In this document: positions 35,362 through 46,846 of the stretch, piece after piece | Numbering within the stretch: the first letter of the stretch is position 1 | How the letters are laid out: each line of letters starts with the position of its first letter | DNA from: Suillus spraguei | Lineage: Eukaryota; Basidiomycota; Agaricomycetes; Boletales; Suillaceae | Length of the DNA: 64,000 nt | Assembly (NCBI GenBank): GCA_016800925.1 | Contig: JABCPU010000054.1 | Coordinates: 1-64,000, forward strand | Reading direction: 5' to 3' | Notes under the pieces: generated by a model | What the model was told of the DNA's origin: nothing | Database searches by the model: none | What the model saw: only the letters and a program-made list of their open reading frames with translations | Translations under genes and position numbers: made by a program

Positions 35362-37048
35362 TGCTATTCGGATAAGTGACCTAATAAACTAACGTTGATG
35401 AGATAACCTCACCTTAATGATACCGATAGAAAGTTCTAGCAGTAGTAGTATGTGAAGTATTAAATGGTTCACAAGTAGTGAGTAAGGGAGACCACAATTT
35501 AGTGCGGCTGACGGAGTAGTAGTAGTCAGAAAGAAAGGACGAGGAGGATGTAGATATGGGGGAGTGGCTGACTTGAGAACGTTATAATCAAAGTTGCGAT
35601 GGCAAACAAAGGTAAAAAAGGATATTTGAGGGCAGACGTGATCGATGTGGGCACGGAAAGAGTTATGAATTATGGTAAAAAGAGGCAAGATATATAGGAG
35701 CTCTCAACTGAAGTCCACAATCTGATGAAAAATAAACTTAATAATAATGATACTATATTTAAACTCCAAGCTATGATAAACGAGGAATAAAAGAGATGCA
35801 GGAAGTTGGTTAGCTTGTATACATCCTATGGTACTTACAATGGATGCACAGTCATCAAATTTTTATAAAGATTAGTCGTAGAAGCGATGGAAGGTTTGGT
35901 AGCCTCGTGCCCATTCCTGCCTTTTTCGTCCCAACAAGAGCAATCCTTCGATCTACTTTTGCCAAATTTATTCAAAATAGAACAATTTCGTGCCTTCGGC
36001 CTCTTTGGGTCTGACCAACGCCGATCCCAAGATTGACAGGACACTTCGACACTCAATTTATTTACTTTGGTCCTTTGCACCCAGCCCTGGTGCTGCCCCC
36101 CCCCATCACTAGAATTTACCTCAAATGACTGTGGCAAAATTTCAATGGCATAAACTGTCCTCGCGGAGTTGTTTAAAACTATCCGGGGCACTGCCCTCAA
36201 GAACAATAGTCTGCGGAAATATGAAAAATCAAATAAAAAGTGGCCCAACAAGACAATAGCTTAGCGACGGGCCCATGATCATGCTGACAGGGGAGAAGCA
36301 CGAAGAAATGATCGACAGTCAACCTGGTGCCTAGCGTGCTTACTAACTTAATTTGTTTACATGCAATCGGCCAGTCCATACCATTCTTTGTCGCAGTGGC
36401 ATTTTATTTATCTGCAATCTATAATGTTTTTGCAGGTATCGAGTATCTATTGCCATTATCATGCAGGGACCGATGGGACTGTAGCAACCGGGCGGACCAC
36501 ATGCTACCACATGTCACCCCACTTGCTAGTCCATCATGATGAAAGGCACATATTAATGAGGGCAAAGTAAGGGCACACGATATAGACTCAGCATTTTTAC
36601 ATACACACTCCACACCGGTGTGTGATAGTGGCGATTATCAGATGAACTCAAATAATTCAATTGAAGTGCTATCAAATACTTTATCAGTCCTACGCACGTG
36701 AAAATTAGTCATGGAGTATACTCTTTTGAAAGCAACTCTGAACCAATCGATACATTGAATTATACAACACATCGCCCAAAAAAAAAACACTCTTCTCGGA
36801 GATGGCGTGAGTATACTCTTTGAAATAATTCGTCGTGGAAATGCGACGAGCATACTCTTGAACGCAACTCCGAGCCAAGCGGCACGCTATCCCAATAACG
36901 TTATTCGATCAAAAGAACACGTTGTATCTAGAATGATTCAGGGTCAAGCCTAAGCTAGTTAACCGCAGAATTTACGTACGTCAAGAATCAGTCCACATAA
37001 TGTTCATTGGTCAGTCTCCCAAGCTCCAAACACCTAGATCATATTGCA
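35362..37048. other. Intergenic region, no gene recognised
   Basis: Long spacer between medA (divergent side) and MED27. The part next to medA is probably its promoter and leader. Contains the palindromic repeats at 36714-36880. Open frames at 35835-36251 and 36197-36379 have no recognisable domain. Confidence 0.5.
36714..36880. repeat. Three copies of a palindromic GAGTATACTC motif
   Basis: GAGTATACTC, a perfect 10-bp palindrome, occurs at 36714-36723 and 36809-36818. A one-base variant (GAGCATACTC) is at 36848-36857. The first and third are followed by similar 3' sequence (CAACTCTGAACCAA and CAACTCCGAGCCAA), so they are imperfect direct repeats of about 33 bp. Confidence 0.6.
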
Positions 37049-38430
37049 TCAGCTGTACATACATGTAACATGACGCGATTCCCAATGTCCTTCGGGATGA
37101 TCCGCAGTTTGACTCCTCGCGGTGGGAGTAGTATCTGAATTAATAATGACACTGGGATCTGGTTCATTTGTTTTGTTCGCATGAAGATTAATAGGTTGCT
37201 GAGCACTTCTAGGAATCCATAGTCGCCCAGCTGGAGGAACGTGGCCCTCAGCCGAGAGAACCCGTTCACAACTAGTGCACCGATCAACAAAAAGTCCTTG
37301 ATAAGACACCAAAAGGTGCTTATAAACAATCAGCACATGAAACAATGATAAAGTTGTAACGTCTTACGATCAACGTTTGAAGAGGGACTTGTGGGTGAGA
37401 CTGGACCATTTTTGCGATATGCTGAGATAGTGCTTGAAACGCGAGATAATCGGACTGCATGTGAGGCAATTTCTATTCAAAAATGGCCAAGTACATTGCA
37501 GCCACAATCAGAAAACTGGATAGGAAGAAAAAAAACTTATCCGCACCATCTCTCTGGGACCAAAGGCGGTTACACTCTCTACAAGGAGTGGATCCTCCAA
37601 GCGCGTGAAAACGAGGGAGACGTAAGCCGTAAGTACATCTTCAATCGTAAAGCGCAAAACTGCGGGACTAGTCAACTTTGATTGCGGTCCATTCATTGAT
37701 CGGTCAGGTTGTGGCGAACGTGTCCTGGACCATAGGTATAGTCTACATTTCGGTCGAAAAGATTCACTACTCCCTGGACTTGGGGGTGACTTTATGTCAC
37801 CTCTATTAAATTCTCGAATATATTCTGCTAGTCCCTCGCCGCGCAAGGATGGAAGCTCGTCTTCAATGGGTGGGAATAATGATGATGTTCGTGGCGGCGG
37901 CGGTATATAAGGCTGAGGCGAGCCGACAGGCGAAAGCGGCCGCCTAAAGATCCGAAAAGATGAAAAAAATCAATATATATGTAACGCCCGGTACGGACGT
38001 CAATCAGAAGTGGTTTGTGTGCTTACTTCCGTTTGCGACTGTCTCTCTGGAACAAGCCAAGATCACTCTTATCTGTATCTTCGCTCTCGTGGGCGATCTT
38101 CAGCGCCTCTTGTAGTTTTTCAGAGCGTAGGGCCTCGGCTATAGTTTTCAGGGTGCGGAAATTCTGTGTCGAAGTAGTGTGGAATGGAGCTGAAAAGTCG
38201 TGGTCGGCTGGATCGAATGAAGAAGTGAATTCGGGTTCATGAGATAGTGATGATCCAGAGGGATGCCTCAAAAGTAATGAAGGTATCTGTCGGATGGATT
38301 GAAGACGAATGTGGAAGTCTGTCAGGGTTTGGATACGATCATGGGTGTTAGGCACAATGTTCGAGACAGCTTGAGTGACTGTTGCTGCAGGAGACGTTGC
38401 ACCCGCTTCCATCTCTGGTTCTCCTGCCAT
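37049..38430 (-). CDS. MED27: Mediator complex subunit 27
   Basis: Subunit of the Mediator coactivator that links transcription factors to RNA polymerase II. Exon 1 (38430 to about 38026) begins MAGEPEMEAGATSP and contains a helical region around LTDFHIRLQSIRQIPSLL. A second exon is Pro/Ser-rich and then has VLRFTIEDVLTAYVSLVF and LLVESVTAFGPREM, the conserved core of fungal Med27. After an intron comes LAFQALSQHIAKMVQSHPQVPLQTLI. The last exon has HLLVSYQGLFVDRCTSCERVL, a CxxC pair, and ends SRHVTCMYS, where a His and a Cys complete a probable zinc site typical of the Med27 C-terminus. Introns are short and in phase; no frame breaks found. It is followed on the same strand, 218 bp upstream, by an unrelated conserved gene. 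Confidence 0.88.
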
Positions 38431-38648
38431 ATATTTTTGAATAGATAGTGAAACGTTCAGAGCTAACTTGTATTGGTGTTACTCGTGAAGATGATAAAAG
38501 AGAACTAGTGGTTGTGGCTATGTTCAACTGTATCCGAATAAAGTGGCCCGGGACTTTGGAACCAATCAAACCCTCTGTATCGCTCCCGTCCAGCACCTCC
38601 AGCTGTCATATTGCATGGCATCAGAATGATCATAGTATTCAGTTTCTT

Positions 38649-39381
38649 TCAAGACGCTACCCCAATGCTTGCCAGCCCACACCAACCCGCCTTCGATCGG
38701 CCCACGAGAAAACAAGCAAAGTACGAGTCTTGACGTCGCGCAAAAAACCGGTGACAGTCCTCAAGGCCATCCAACAGCTCTCCAATAGCACTCGCTTCCG
38801 GACCCTGTAACTCTACTTTCAACTTTTCGTCATAGAGCCCATCCATCTGATCTATCTGTACAACAAACGTCAGATGCCACAACGATCACCGACAGCGTTT
38901 CAGATCTTGTTCACCAAATACTCACCTCAGCGTCTGCCCATGCAATAAGCCCTAATTTGTCCAAGATCTCCTTCTCATGATGTCTTTGATAGTCCCCTTC
39001 CCCTAGCCATACACCAACATCTGCAAATTCATCGCTTTCGCTGGTTTGTCCCGCAAGAAAGCTTCCGTAGTAGTGGGATTCTGCAGTCTGCTGCGCTGCT
39101 CGAACGAGCTTTTCGAGGTAGTCGGTGATGTCTTGTGGGGCAACGTCCGTGTTGCTGGGAGCAATCGATAATGATTGTGACAAGAAAATAGGGGGATTGT
39201 AGTGGATGGGTTCTAATTGCGCTCTGCTTCTGCGAAGAAGAACTTGTAGTGTCCTCACGGTAGCTTGTTGCGATTGTATATTAAGTTGTTCTGTGATGGT
39301 GTCTGCATCTCTTTCGAGGATGTGTGAATTGAGCTTGACAGCGGTCATACAGGCGATATCTTGCTGAGCGTCAATAACCAA
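38649..39381 (-). CDS. Conserved fungal protein of unknown function
   Basis: Two visible exons joined by an intron at about 38865-38934 (donor GTGAGT, acceptor TACAG): ...DKLGLIAWADAE plus IDQMDGLYDEKLKVELQ. Helical, charged protein of about 220 residues with no membrane segment. Notable stretches: VIDAQQDIACMTAVKLNSH, HYNPPIFLSQSLS, YLEKLVRAAQQTAESHYYG, EILDKLGLIAWADAE. It reads as a real, evolutionarily constrained protein but I do not recognise the family; a coiled-coil subunit of a larger complex is one guess. The start is unsettled: the open frame enters at about 39381 without an ATG, so either a short upstream exon exists or translation begins at the internal Met at 39348. Confidence 0.55.
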
Positions 39382-39793
39382 GTTGAATTGTGGAGTAACA
39401 TGCTGCCCGCATAACCGTTACACCAAAAGGTGAAACACTGAAAGCTTAGCTTTCAGCATCAGCGGCAGTATATGTACTAATTATGGGAACTTAAGCAGGC
39501 GTGCTTACACTATATAGTCTACATATGACTAGTTGTCTAATTCAACAACAAAGTATGCCATATCGCCGGGAGTACTTGGAACTTGCATGAGCGCTTCGTT
39601 GCTCAGTGTTGCCAAGGGAGATCATATAGGATCTTATTCAACATATGCATAGGGAAGTGTTACAAATGAATAAAGCTATCGATCAATTCAACGCAGTACA
39701 ATTGCCGAGACTCGGGCTGTCGGGGTTCCAAGTGAGATTACTCGACACAAGATGACGGGGGAACAAGTATACGTGACCGACAATTGGAGATTC
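39382..39793. other. Spacer between the unknown gene and X1
   Basis: Holds the putative first exon or promoter of the gene at 38649-39381 and the 3' end of X1. No separate gene seen. Confidence 0.45.
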
Positions 39794-40825
39794 CTACCCC
39801 CTGATGATCGCGTGCTCGTAATATTCATCGTATGTAACTTTCCAGGTCGTATTATCTGATTCAAGAAAACTGAGGTCTTGCTCCCAGATACAGCGGGTGT
39901 CAATAGCGCGTTGCAAGATTGCAGTTTGTTCATAGTCCGAGGTGATATAGGCGCGTAGCTTGGGAGTGAACTTAGCTACGACGCGACTTTCTTTTTTTTT
40001 TACTGTGAGTTCCAGGAGGAGGAATCAAGGGGAAAAGACATACCCAACGTCATTGAAGTAGAGCGCCGGCGTAGGCAACAATTCTCCCGGGCACACAAAG
40101 CCTGCAGTTAAACAATTCACTGAGAGGAAGAAAAATAGTCACAGACCAAGCGCGATATTCTGAACGAACCCAGTCTCGTTCTTGGCCTGCATTGAACCCT
40201 CCTCTCCGGCGACAGGGACCTAAATTAATTATCCTGTGAGCTGTCGTAATAAAGATGGTACTTAATCAGAATGCATTCTTACAGAGAAATGGAAGACCTC
40301 ATCATCATCCGAGTCAAAGTCGTTATTTCGCCTTCCTGCAAGATGGCTTGACGTTCGTGCTAGGAATCACAGAGTAAGTGAGCGTTACTCACATTGATAT
40401 TGACAGAGGTTGCAGCGTCAGTGATGATCCCTTCGTCGACTTGTGCCTTGAGAAAAGCAAGTCTAGAAGATGGATTAGTCTAATTCATGAGCTTGATTAG
40501 GAGACTTACTGGCTCGTGTAGGTCGCGCGCATGCTGTACGAACCTAAGACGAAAAGTCATAGGTAAGTTGGGAATCAGACAGGGAGAATGCGGGTCAACA
40601 CTCACCTTCCTTTCCGAACGTGCAGACCCTAAGATATTTCAAGGTAAGAAGTAACTTATCACAGGTGGAAGCGGGAGTCCTTACTGCCATACTACGGGGC
40701 AAAAATTCTTATAGAGGCTACCGAGGTCATGGCTGCCAGACGGTCAGATGAAAAGATGGAACAGCACCATAGTGTAAAGACACTTACGTTTGATAATTCA
40801 AATTTCTGACGAAGATTTCTGACAT
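39794..40825 (-). CDS. Family-X protein, copy X1 (unnamed basidiomycete family)
   Basis: Spliced from about nine short exons, starting at the ATG at 40825 (MSEIFVRNLNYQ). Pieces in order: HDLGSLYKNFCPVVW, VCTFGKEGSYSMRATYTSQ, LAFLKAQVDEGIITDAATS, DDDEVFHFS, VPVAGEEGSMQAKNETGF, VQNIALG, VPGELLPTPALYFNDVG, then AKFTPKLRAYITSDYEQTAI and IDTRCIWEQDLSFLES, with a stop at 39794-39796. The same order of pieces and introns occurs in X2 on the other strand. Relative to X2, about 15 codons are missing in exon 2, one base is off before DDDEVFHFS, and a 10-A run at about 39990-40000 sits where the frame must change, so X1 may be damaged or mis-assembled. The alternating hydrophobic pattern suggests a beta-rich soluble protein. 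No signal peptide. Function unknown. Confidence 0.5.
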
Positions 40826-40964
40826 TGCTTGAGATCGAGTAACTTCAAGTTCTGCAGTCGCAGTCTTTTATGTCTCAGGTGGGCGCATGGTTGTAGTACC
40901 CATTTCCTTTGTTTGAGTTACATTGTCAGCTTATCCCTGACTTTGAACTTTCATCAGCACGTAC

Positions 40965-41260
40965 GTACCTGCCGCTGGAGACATACTAGATGACATCACG
41001 TTCCGTCCACTGTCATGATCATTAGCCAGCTTTGTCTTGGTGGGGCCTTCCTGCACCTTCGTACCTGCCGCTGGCAACTTAATGCACTACAACCCTTATC
41101 TTGGGTTGCTACATATATAGCCAGCTTCGAATTCTTGGCTTTTCAAATCGTACCTCCGTACCTGCCGCCGGGGACCTGAGTACCTAAGTCTCGATCCCCA
41201 TTGACATGGAGGCTTGAAGTTCTGCACACAACCGAAAGGTATACCTGCTTCCTTGGTTTG
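40965..41260. repeat. Degenerate tandem repeat, period about 96 bp
   Basis: The motif GTACCTGCCGCTGG begins at 40965 and 41061, and GTACCTGCCGCCGG at 41158, that is every 96-97 bp. A second shared block, TAGCCAGCTT, lies about 60 bp into the first two units. Three units, the last partial and diverged. Confidence 0.55.
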
Positions 41261-41384
41261 ATACACATTCTTTATGCCCGCACCTTGGTGCGTTGTGGGT
41301 TCATACTTAATGGCTGCCGACCCGGGTGTCTTTGGTCTTTTATGGCTGAGTTCCAAACCGGTACACTCCGCCAATCCGGCCCCC

Positions 41385-41650
41385 ATCCTCGCCCTCCAAG
41401 AGGTGAAATGCCCGCTGGTCATCCTATTTTACAAGAGGGAAACGCTGTTGTTTGCAGGAAAAATCTGAGACAGTGGACCTGAACGCGCTGACAACGCGAA
41501 CCACTACATCAACGTCCAAACATACGTAAACACATCTCGCAAGTTGAATATCTCAAATATCAACACGCGCCTGAGCGGCCTGACATCGTCTAAGATGAAT
41601 TCCACCGTGATGTTGGTGAGTCCTGACTTGTCCGCTGCACAGTAAAATAC
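41385..41650 (+). pseudogene. GMC remnant upstream of copy 5
   Basis: The segment from 41393 reads PPRGEMPAGHPILQEGN, an eroded version of the exon 13 sequence YRGEVAAGHPDFPEGS. It continues through a damaged GPVDLNAPDIV region, with a deletion in the TAEDDEAIS part, to intron sequence containing AGTAAAATACTGAAT at 41640. It is on the same strand as GMC copy 5 and matches the position of the remnant before copy 4. Confidence 0.65.
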
Positions 41651-41676
41651 TGAATAGTAGGGCGTTACTTTATGTT

Positions 41677-41772
41677 ATGGATCACGAAATTTTACGGGTT
41701 TTGTATCGAGGCGCTCGCGCTGTTCGGTACGCCATTTGCATACAACGGTCTAATCGAAAAAGCGTGACTCAC
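41677..41772. mobile_element. Eroded counterpart of the MITE-like element
   Basis: Inverted relative to 21651-21782. Begins ATGGATCAC and ends GTGACTCAC; the inner block TTCGGTACGCCA and the ATTTTACGGG block are shared. Internally shorter by about 35 bp. Confidence 0.35.
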
Positions 41773-42057
41773 GAAGTGGTGGGCACTCATGAATAGACTG
41801 CAGGGGTTCTAGGGAATAATACAATCACACAACATCGCATGCGACCCGTGTTTTACTTATGTACTTACCACTTCCACTTACTAGATATAGCACAGTGAAA
41901 GCAGTCACTGTTGTCATCTATCAGGACATGAACGTGTGATATGCAACGTGTCGCAGATTCCCGATGGGCGATGAATGATGGCGCTCCACTCAGGTAAAGA
42001 TTGGAAGATAGAAGCTGACCTGAAAGTAACTCCCCCATATCAGTGTCTCATCCAATT

Positions 42058-44290
42058 ATGTCAGAATTGGATATAATTTTTGCTGGAGGTGAGCAAATGT
42101 CATCTTGTAGTGGTTTACCCTGTTCGCACATCATTCTGTACAAGTGGTACTACAACTTGTGTTGTCGCAGGTCGCTTAGTTGTATATGATCCCTCGCTGA
42201 GGATCTTGATTCTGGAAGCGGGTCAACACACCCAAGCACTTTCGGACTATGATGATTGGGGAGCCAATGGTTGGGAATCTGAGAATTTGATTCCTCTCAT
42301 GAAGAAGGTCTCAAGTGTATTGCGTTTTCAGGATATTTATTGCTTATACGTTCACTTTATAGCTGGAGACATATGAGGTGCAGCCCGATCGTCCAACCCA
42401 CGGCTATGATGGACCCATCAAAGTGTCCTCCGGTGGGTGTAAAATGGGTAACTCCGACGAGTTTATCCACGTTGGCACAACCTATCACAAGAGGCAGTAT
42501 GCTGATGACACTGACGATTTGAAAACAGGCAATACATACAGTGTACGCTATGATGTTCCTTTCCTCGCTGCGACCACTAACCCTAACCAGATCTGTCCCA
42601 GCCATGGCGAAAGTGAGTTCCTGCACTTCTGGGCTGTTGCGAAATTTTGGCTCATGTATAAAAGGTACATTGACGGGACAACCGGAAGACGTTCGGACAC
42701 GGCTCATCACTATGTCTACAACCAAGCTCACAACCCAAATGTACAAGTCTGGGACGGAAAGCGCGTGAGGCGTATTTTCTTCGAGTAAGTTGCTACCTGG
42801 GATCCCAGCAGCAGAAAGTGATCGCTGGCCTTTCTAAATGAAAGGGACAAGCGTGCTGTAGTGTCGAGTTCGCCAGCAACCCAGTGTCTTGCCCAGACGC
42901 GTATCAGTCATCGAATATCGTGAGAGCAGCAAAACTGGTTGTGTTCTCTGCTGGGATGTTCGGGGTGCGCTTTTAATCTATTCTAAGAGCTTGGCTTAGG
43001 GCAATCAGATCATAATCTCCGTATTTGGCTGCTGACGAAGCTGTTACCATGGACGCCATCTGGCGTGGGGAGAATATCTTACGGAGTAAGCACGTTCTCG
43101 CCAAGATTGCAGCACTTTACAACTATTCAAGTGTAGAAAGCCTTGCACGATGGAACAGCAGCAACGGGTCACTGATTGCACAAAAGTTGGTGCAAGTCAT
43201 CACTGTTTGTATCGTGCTGGTTAGGATCTTAGCGGCCTCGATTCAAAGATCAAGTGGCGTCCTGATGACGGGGAATTGAAAGTCATGGATTTTTTCAACC
43301 ACGCTGGGAGAAGTTCTTTTAGGACCGCCCAGACAAGGCTGTTGGAATATTCACTGTTTTGGCAGGGTGCGTGCAATATTAGTTAGCTTTGATGACATGG
43401 AAATGCTCATGACAGCCAGATATTGTCCACGGCTCCGGAGGCCGCTCAGTATCTTTCCTCACAATTACGTAACTGCCAGTTATTATTCAGTACTGCTCTC
43501 CATTTAGCCTGTGTCTTTTTTCTGAATTTCCTTGATAGCTTTACCCCGTGTCTTGTTGGAAGCATTCATATCAAAGTGACGGAGAATGGCAAAGAAGGAT
43601 TGGACTTTACTACGGGATTCCTGGATGAGTGAGTGCACACATATCATTTTAGTCACTTTGCGTGACTACCACACTCCACGCAGTCCATCCGATATTGTTC
43701 CTCTCAACTTCGGATACAAAAAGACGCCCAAAATTTTAATTTTTCGACACGCATGAATTCCTATCGAGGTTCAGTGGCTGCTGGTCATCCTGATTTCCCG
43801 GAGGGAAGCGCTGCTGCCTGCGGAGAAGCTTCCGGGCCAGTGAACTCCTGACATCTTCTACACTGCTGAAGATGACGAGGCGATTAGTCAATTCCGTTGC
43901 GACCTCTGTAAGTCGTGACTTGCTGTCTCCGTTGTCGCGGTAAAACACTGAATCGAACATCAGTGGAGACGATATGTCACTCGGTGTGTACGGCTGAACC
44001 TTTCATAATTTCACATCTGATTTTTGTATGTGTAGCTTGGGACTTGCGCCATAAAACTGGAGGCAGATAAAGGAGTCGTCGACACTCGTATACGGTGTGT
44101 CGAACCTGAAGGTCGCTGACATGTCCATTTCGCCGTTGAACGTTGGCACGGTGGGTAGTACTGAACAGGTGATTGTTGATGTGGGGTCTAACAAATCCGA
44201 TATACACAGAACACGTATTCAACGGCACTTCTCATCGGAGAGCGGGCTGCGATAATCATTGCTGAAGACTTTGGGTATCAATTGTATTTG
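42058..44290 (+). pseudogene. GMC oxidoreductase copy 5, heavily decayed
   Basis: Only plus-strand GMC copy. Exon 1 and the FAD motif (GTTTCVVAGRL-like) are readable, but an internal deletion at about 42232 joins the EAGQHT segment directly to SDYDDWGANG, removing the exon 2 end with the first GMC signature, intron 2 and the start of exon 3. Exons 3-6 follow. Exon 7 has lost one G (at about 42861) and most of the second GMC signature (deletion at about 42959). Exon 10 has TAG in place of CAG (at about 43320). Exon 13 is frameshifted near 43840. The exon 14 microexon survives at 43964-43983. The start of exon 15 has ATAAAA for ATGAAA, and further deletions follow. It cannot encode an active enzyme. 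Its orientation and upstream remnant show it arose with copy 4 by an inverted duplication. Confidence 0.85.
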
Positions 44291-44636
44291 ATAAGTATCG
44301 TCAGAGACGTATTTAATTCTGAGTATGTATATATCTGGTGGATAGCTAATAAGCGTCAGTGGACACCACCGTGCTGACATAAGCACTGCACAAACATAAA
44401 GTTGTGTCCATCAGCATCGCAAACCAAGCACGTCCGACAGCCACAGGGCAGCGCGCCCATATAAGCGAAGGCACGAAGATGTAGGCAAGGAACACGTTGG
44501 CCATATTAGGCGAGCTCACACTGGGAGCTTACGGTTTCTGCCTATCCATGCTTGTGCTTATAATCCCCGGTTGTACTAATTAGTGTGCAGAGAGAACATT
44601 CTTTCGTTCGCCTTCAATCTCAACTATATTTTTACG
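44291..44636. other. GMC 3' flank and X2 promoter
   Basis: First about 100 bp resemble the 3' flanks of other GMC copies; the rest precedes X2. No gene seen. Confidence 0.5.
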
Positions 44637-45803
44637 ATGTCATGCACCTTTGTCAGAAACTTGTCTTTCCAGACGTGAGTATCCTTGTGCTATCTTCCTT
44701 CATTTCCTTTCACCCGACCATTTTGCAGGAAAGATCTCGGCAGGGAAGCGACGCTTCTGTTGACTTTCGATAGTGACGTTAAAGGCATCTACCAGACATG
44801 CTTTCCCGCCGTATGTTGGTAAGTAGCTGCACTTTCACTTTCATTTGCGTTGGCTTTGAACCTTGCAATATTTCAGGCTCACCACCTTTGGACAGACAGG
44901 TGGGTATCGTCTCTCCTGCACATTTGTTCAATTGACTCCTTGTCCCAGGCTCGTACAGGATGCATGTAACCTACACCAGCCAGTAAGCCTATGTCGATAA
45001 GCATATCAATAAACTGTACTCATTTTACGTACAGACTTGCTTTTTCCAGACCACAAGTTGCAGATGGGAACATTATTGACGCTGAAACTTGCATGGAGAT
45101 CAACGTGAGAGACTCTCATCCGCCCTGTGAACACTCAACTGAACACTGTCATGCAGGATAGCGAAAAGACCACACTCACTCAGAAGAATTGCGTCTTCCA
45201 GTTCACTGTAAATCTTATTTTTGTTTATCTCTATTCCAGCAGCTCACGAATAACTTGCAGAATCCTGTGAAGGGAGACCCTGGTTATCTAGAAGTCCAGA
45301 ATAATACTGGGTCCATTCAAGACATCACGCTCGGTTTGTGACCGCTGTGTTTCCTTTTTGGCCTCAGAATAATGTCCAGCTACAGGCTTTATGAGCCCGA
45401 GAGACTTGATGCCTAGGCCGATTTTATACTTCAAGGAAGTTGAGTATGTTGTGTTTCCTTTGTTTATCATCAAATAATTCACAGTGAAAAATACAGAGAC
45501 GCCAGTAACATTACGACTCAGTTCACTCCAATCCTGCGAGCCTACATCACTTCAGATTATCAACACACTACGATCTTACAGGGAGCCATTGACACTCCTG
45601 CGATCTGGGAGCAAAATCTCGCTGCGCTTTCTGGGTCCACAACATGGAACCTCAAACGGGACCCATCCACCGGACACTACAAGATCACTCAGGCTGATCA
45701 GGGCATGTCAGGTTCGAGCACTCAATTAACTGTCGTTGGGGGTCTGTGTCTCAGGTTTCTTCCTGTTTCCGTACTATCCTTATTTGGAGTTCCAACAGCA
45801 TGA
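44637..45803 (+). CDS. Family-X protein, copy X2 (unnamed basidiomycete family)
   Basis: About ten short exons starting at the ATG at 44637 (MSCTFVRNLSFQT). Order: KDLGREATLLLTFDSDVKG, YQTCFPAVW, LTTFGQTGSYRMHVTYTSQ, LAFSRPQVADGNIIDAETC, DSEKTTLTQKNCVFQFT, NPVKGDPGYLEVQNNTGS, IQDITLGFMSPRDLMPRPIL, then TQFTPILRAYITSDYQHTTI, IDTPAIWEQNLAALSGSTTW and RDPSTGHYKITQ. Splices are GT-AG and keep phase, and the predicted protein (about 230-260 residues) has no stop until about 45801. The pieces align one for one with X1. No transmembrane segment, no signal peptide; alternating hydrophobic residues suggest a beta-sandwich. I know of no functional name for this family. C-terminal limit uncertain. Confidence 0.6.
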
Positions 45804-46846
45804 TTCAAATTTTCTTACTTGCCAGTTGTTCGCATTTAATCACGTCGTTCATTTCTCGCGTATTACATTACTGAACGCCGGCTCCCGAGAGGCTGTTGCA
45901 CAGGTATGTATTTAATATATTTACATACAGTATTCCATGATGTTTGGTTTCGCCTGGCGTAAAATTCATTCGTATAGTATGAGCGTATCTAGACGGTGTC
46001 GTTTACCTGCGCACCTTCCACCATCCCTGCTGTGCTAGGCTACCACCTATGATGGATGGTCGGCTGATGTTTTGCTTTTCGGGCGCTGACTACATAATAA
46101 CTACTTCAGCTCCCCTCCTTCATCGGGCTGCGCAGCAGCAATCTCTCTGCCCCTCGTAAGGTGACTAATGGAAGACAGTCATTACTTTAAATGGAATCAC
46201 CCATGTTCGATATTTATTCGTGGACCGGAGGCCTGAGGCCTGGGCAGTTCATACCCAAGCCTTATGTCTAGGCGGTTCATGCCAAGCCCAAAGTTGCAAC
46301 GTGACATTGATCATATTAGGGTATATACCCGGGATCATCCACCGTCGCTCCAACTCGCCGAGTTTAAACCGATATCATCACGAAGCATAAGGAACAATCG
46401 CCAGTGACCGACCAGTGACCTTCATTCATCCACGACTCGGATGTTTTGTCTAGGAATCATTATCCCCAAGTAAGTTCGGTCTCAATCGATGCTAAAAGGA
46501 CGGTTCTCATCTCAAGCACAAAACGCGGTCACAGTACAGGTGCCTGGTGTCGTAGTCATTTGAGACGCGGCACGCCACAGACCTTCCGCGCGGACGTTGG
46601 CGGCGATGTTGTTATTTTCATATCATTGCTACGTGGCAGCTGAATTCAAAAAACCACAGCATTGGGAACTTATAGGCGGGAGATGATCTGAGATAATCCT
46701 GTCTTCCGTCGTCGTATATGGTGCCCCTCGTCATCGATTCATCAATCACTTGTATTATGACTTGAACAGGTTGCCATAACATTACTGTTCTCTTTGTTGC
46801 CTCATTGTCGACAACCCGAGGATTATTTGTTAGACAGGACAAAAAA
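45804..46846. other. Intergenic; promoter of LCB2
   Basis: No gene recognised. A small direct repeat (GGCAGTTCATACCCAAGCC and GGCGGTTCATGCCAAGCCC) lies at about 46238-46290. Confidence 0.5.

Noticed and set aside
22281..39381. Biosynthetic or functional cluster among the conserved genes
   Set aside because: SPC34, DCK1, medA, MED27 and neighbours act in unrelated processes; their adjacency is ordinary fungal gene order.
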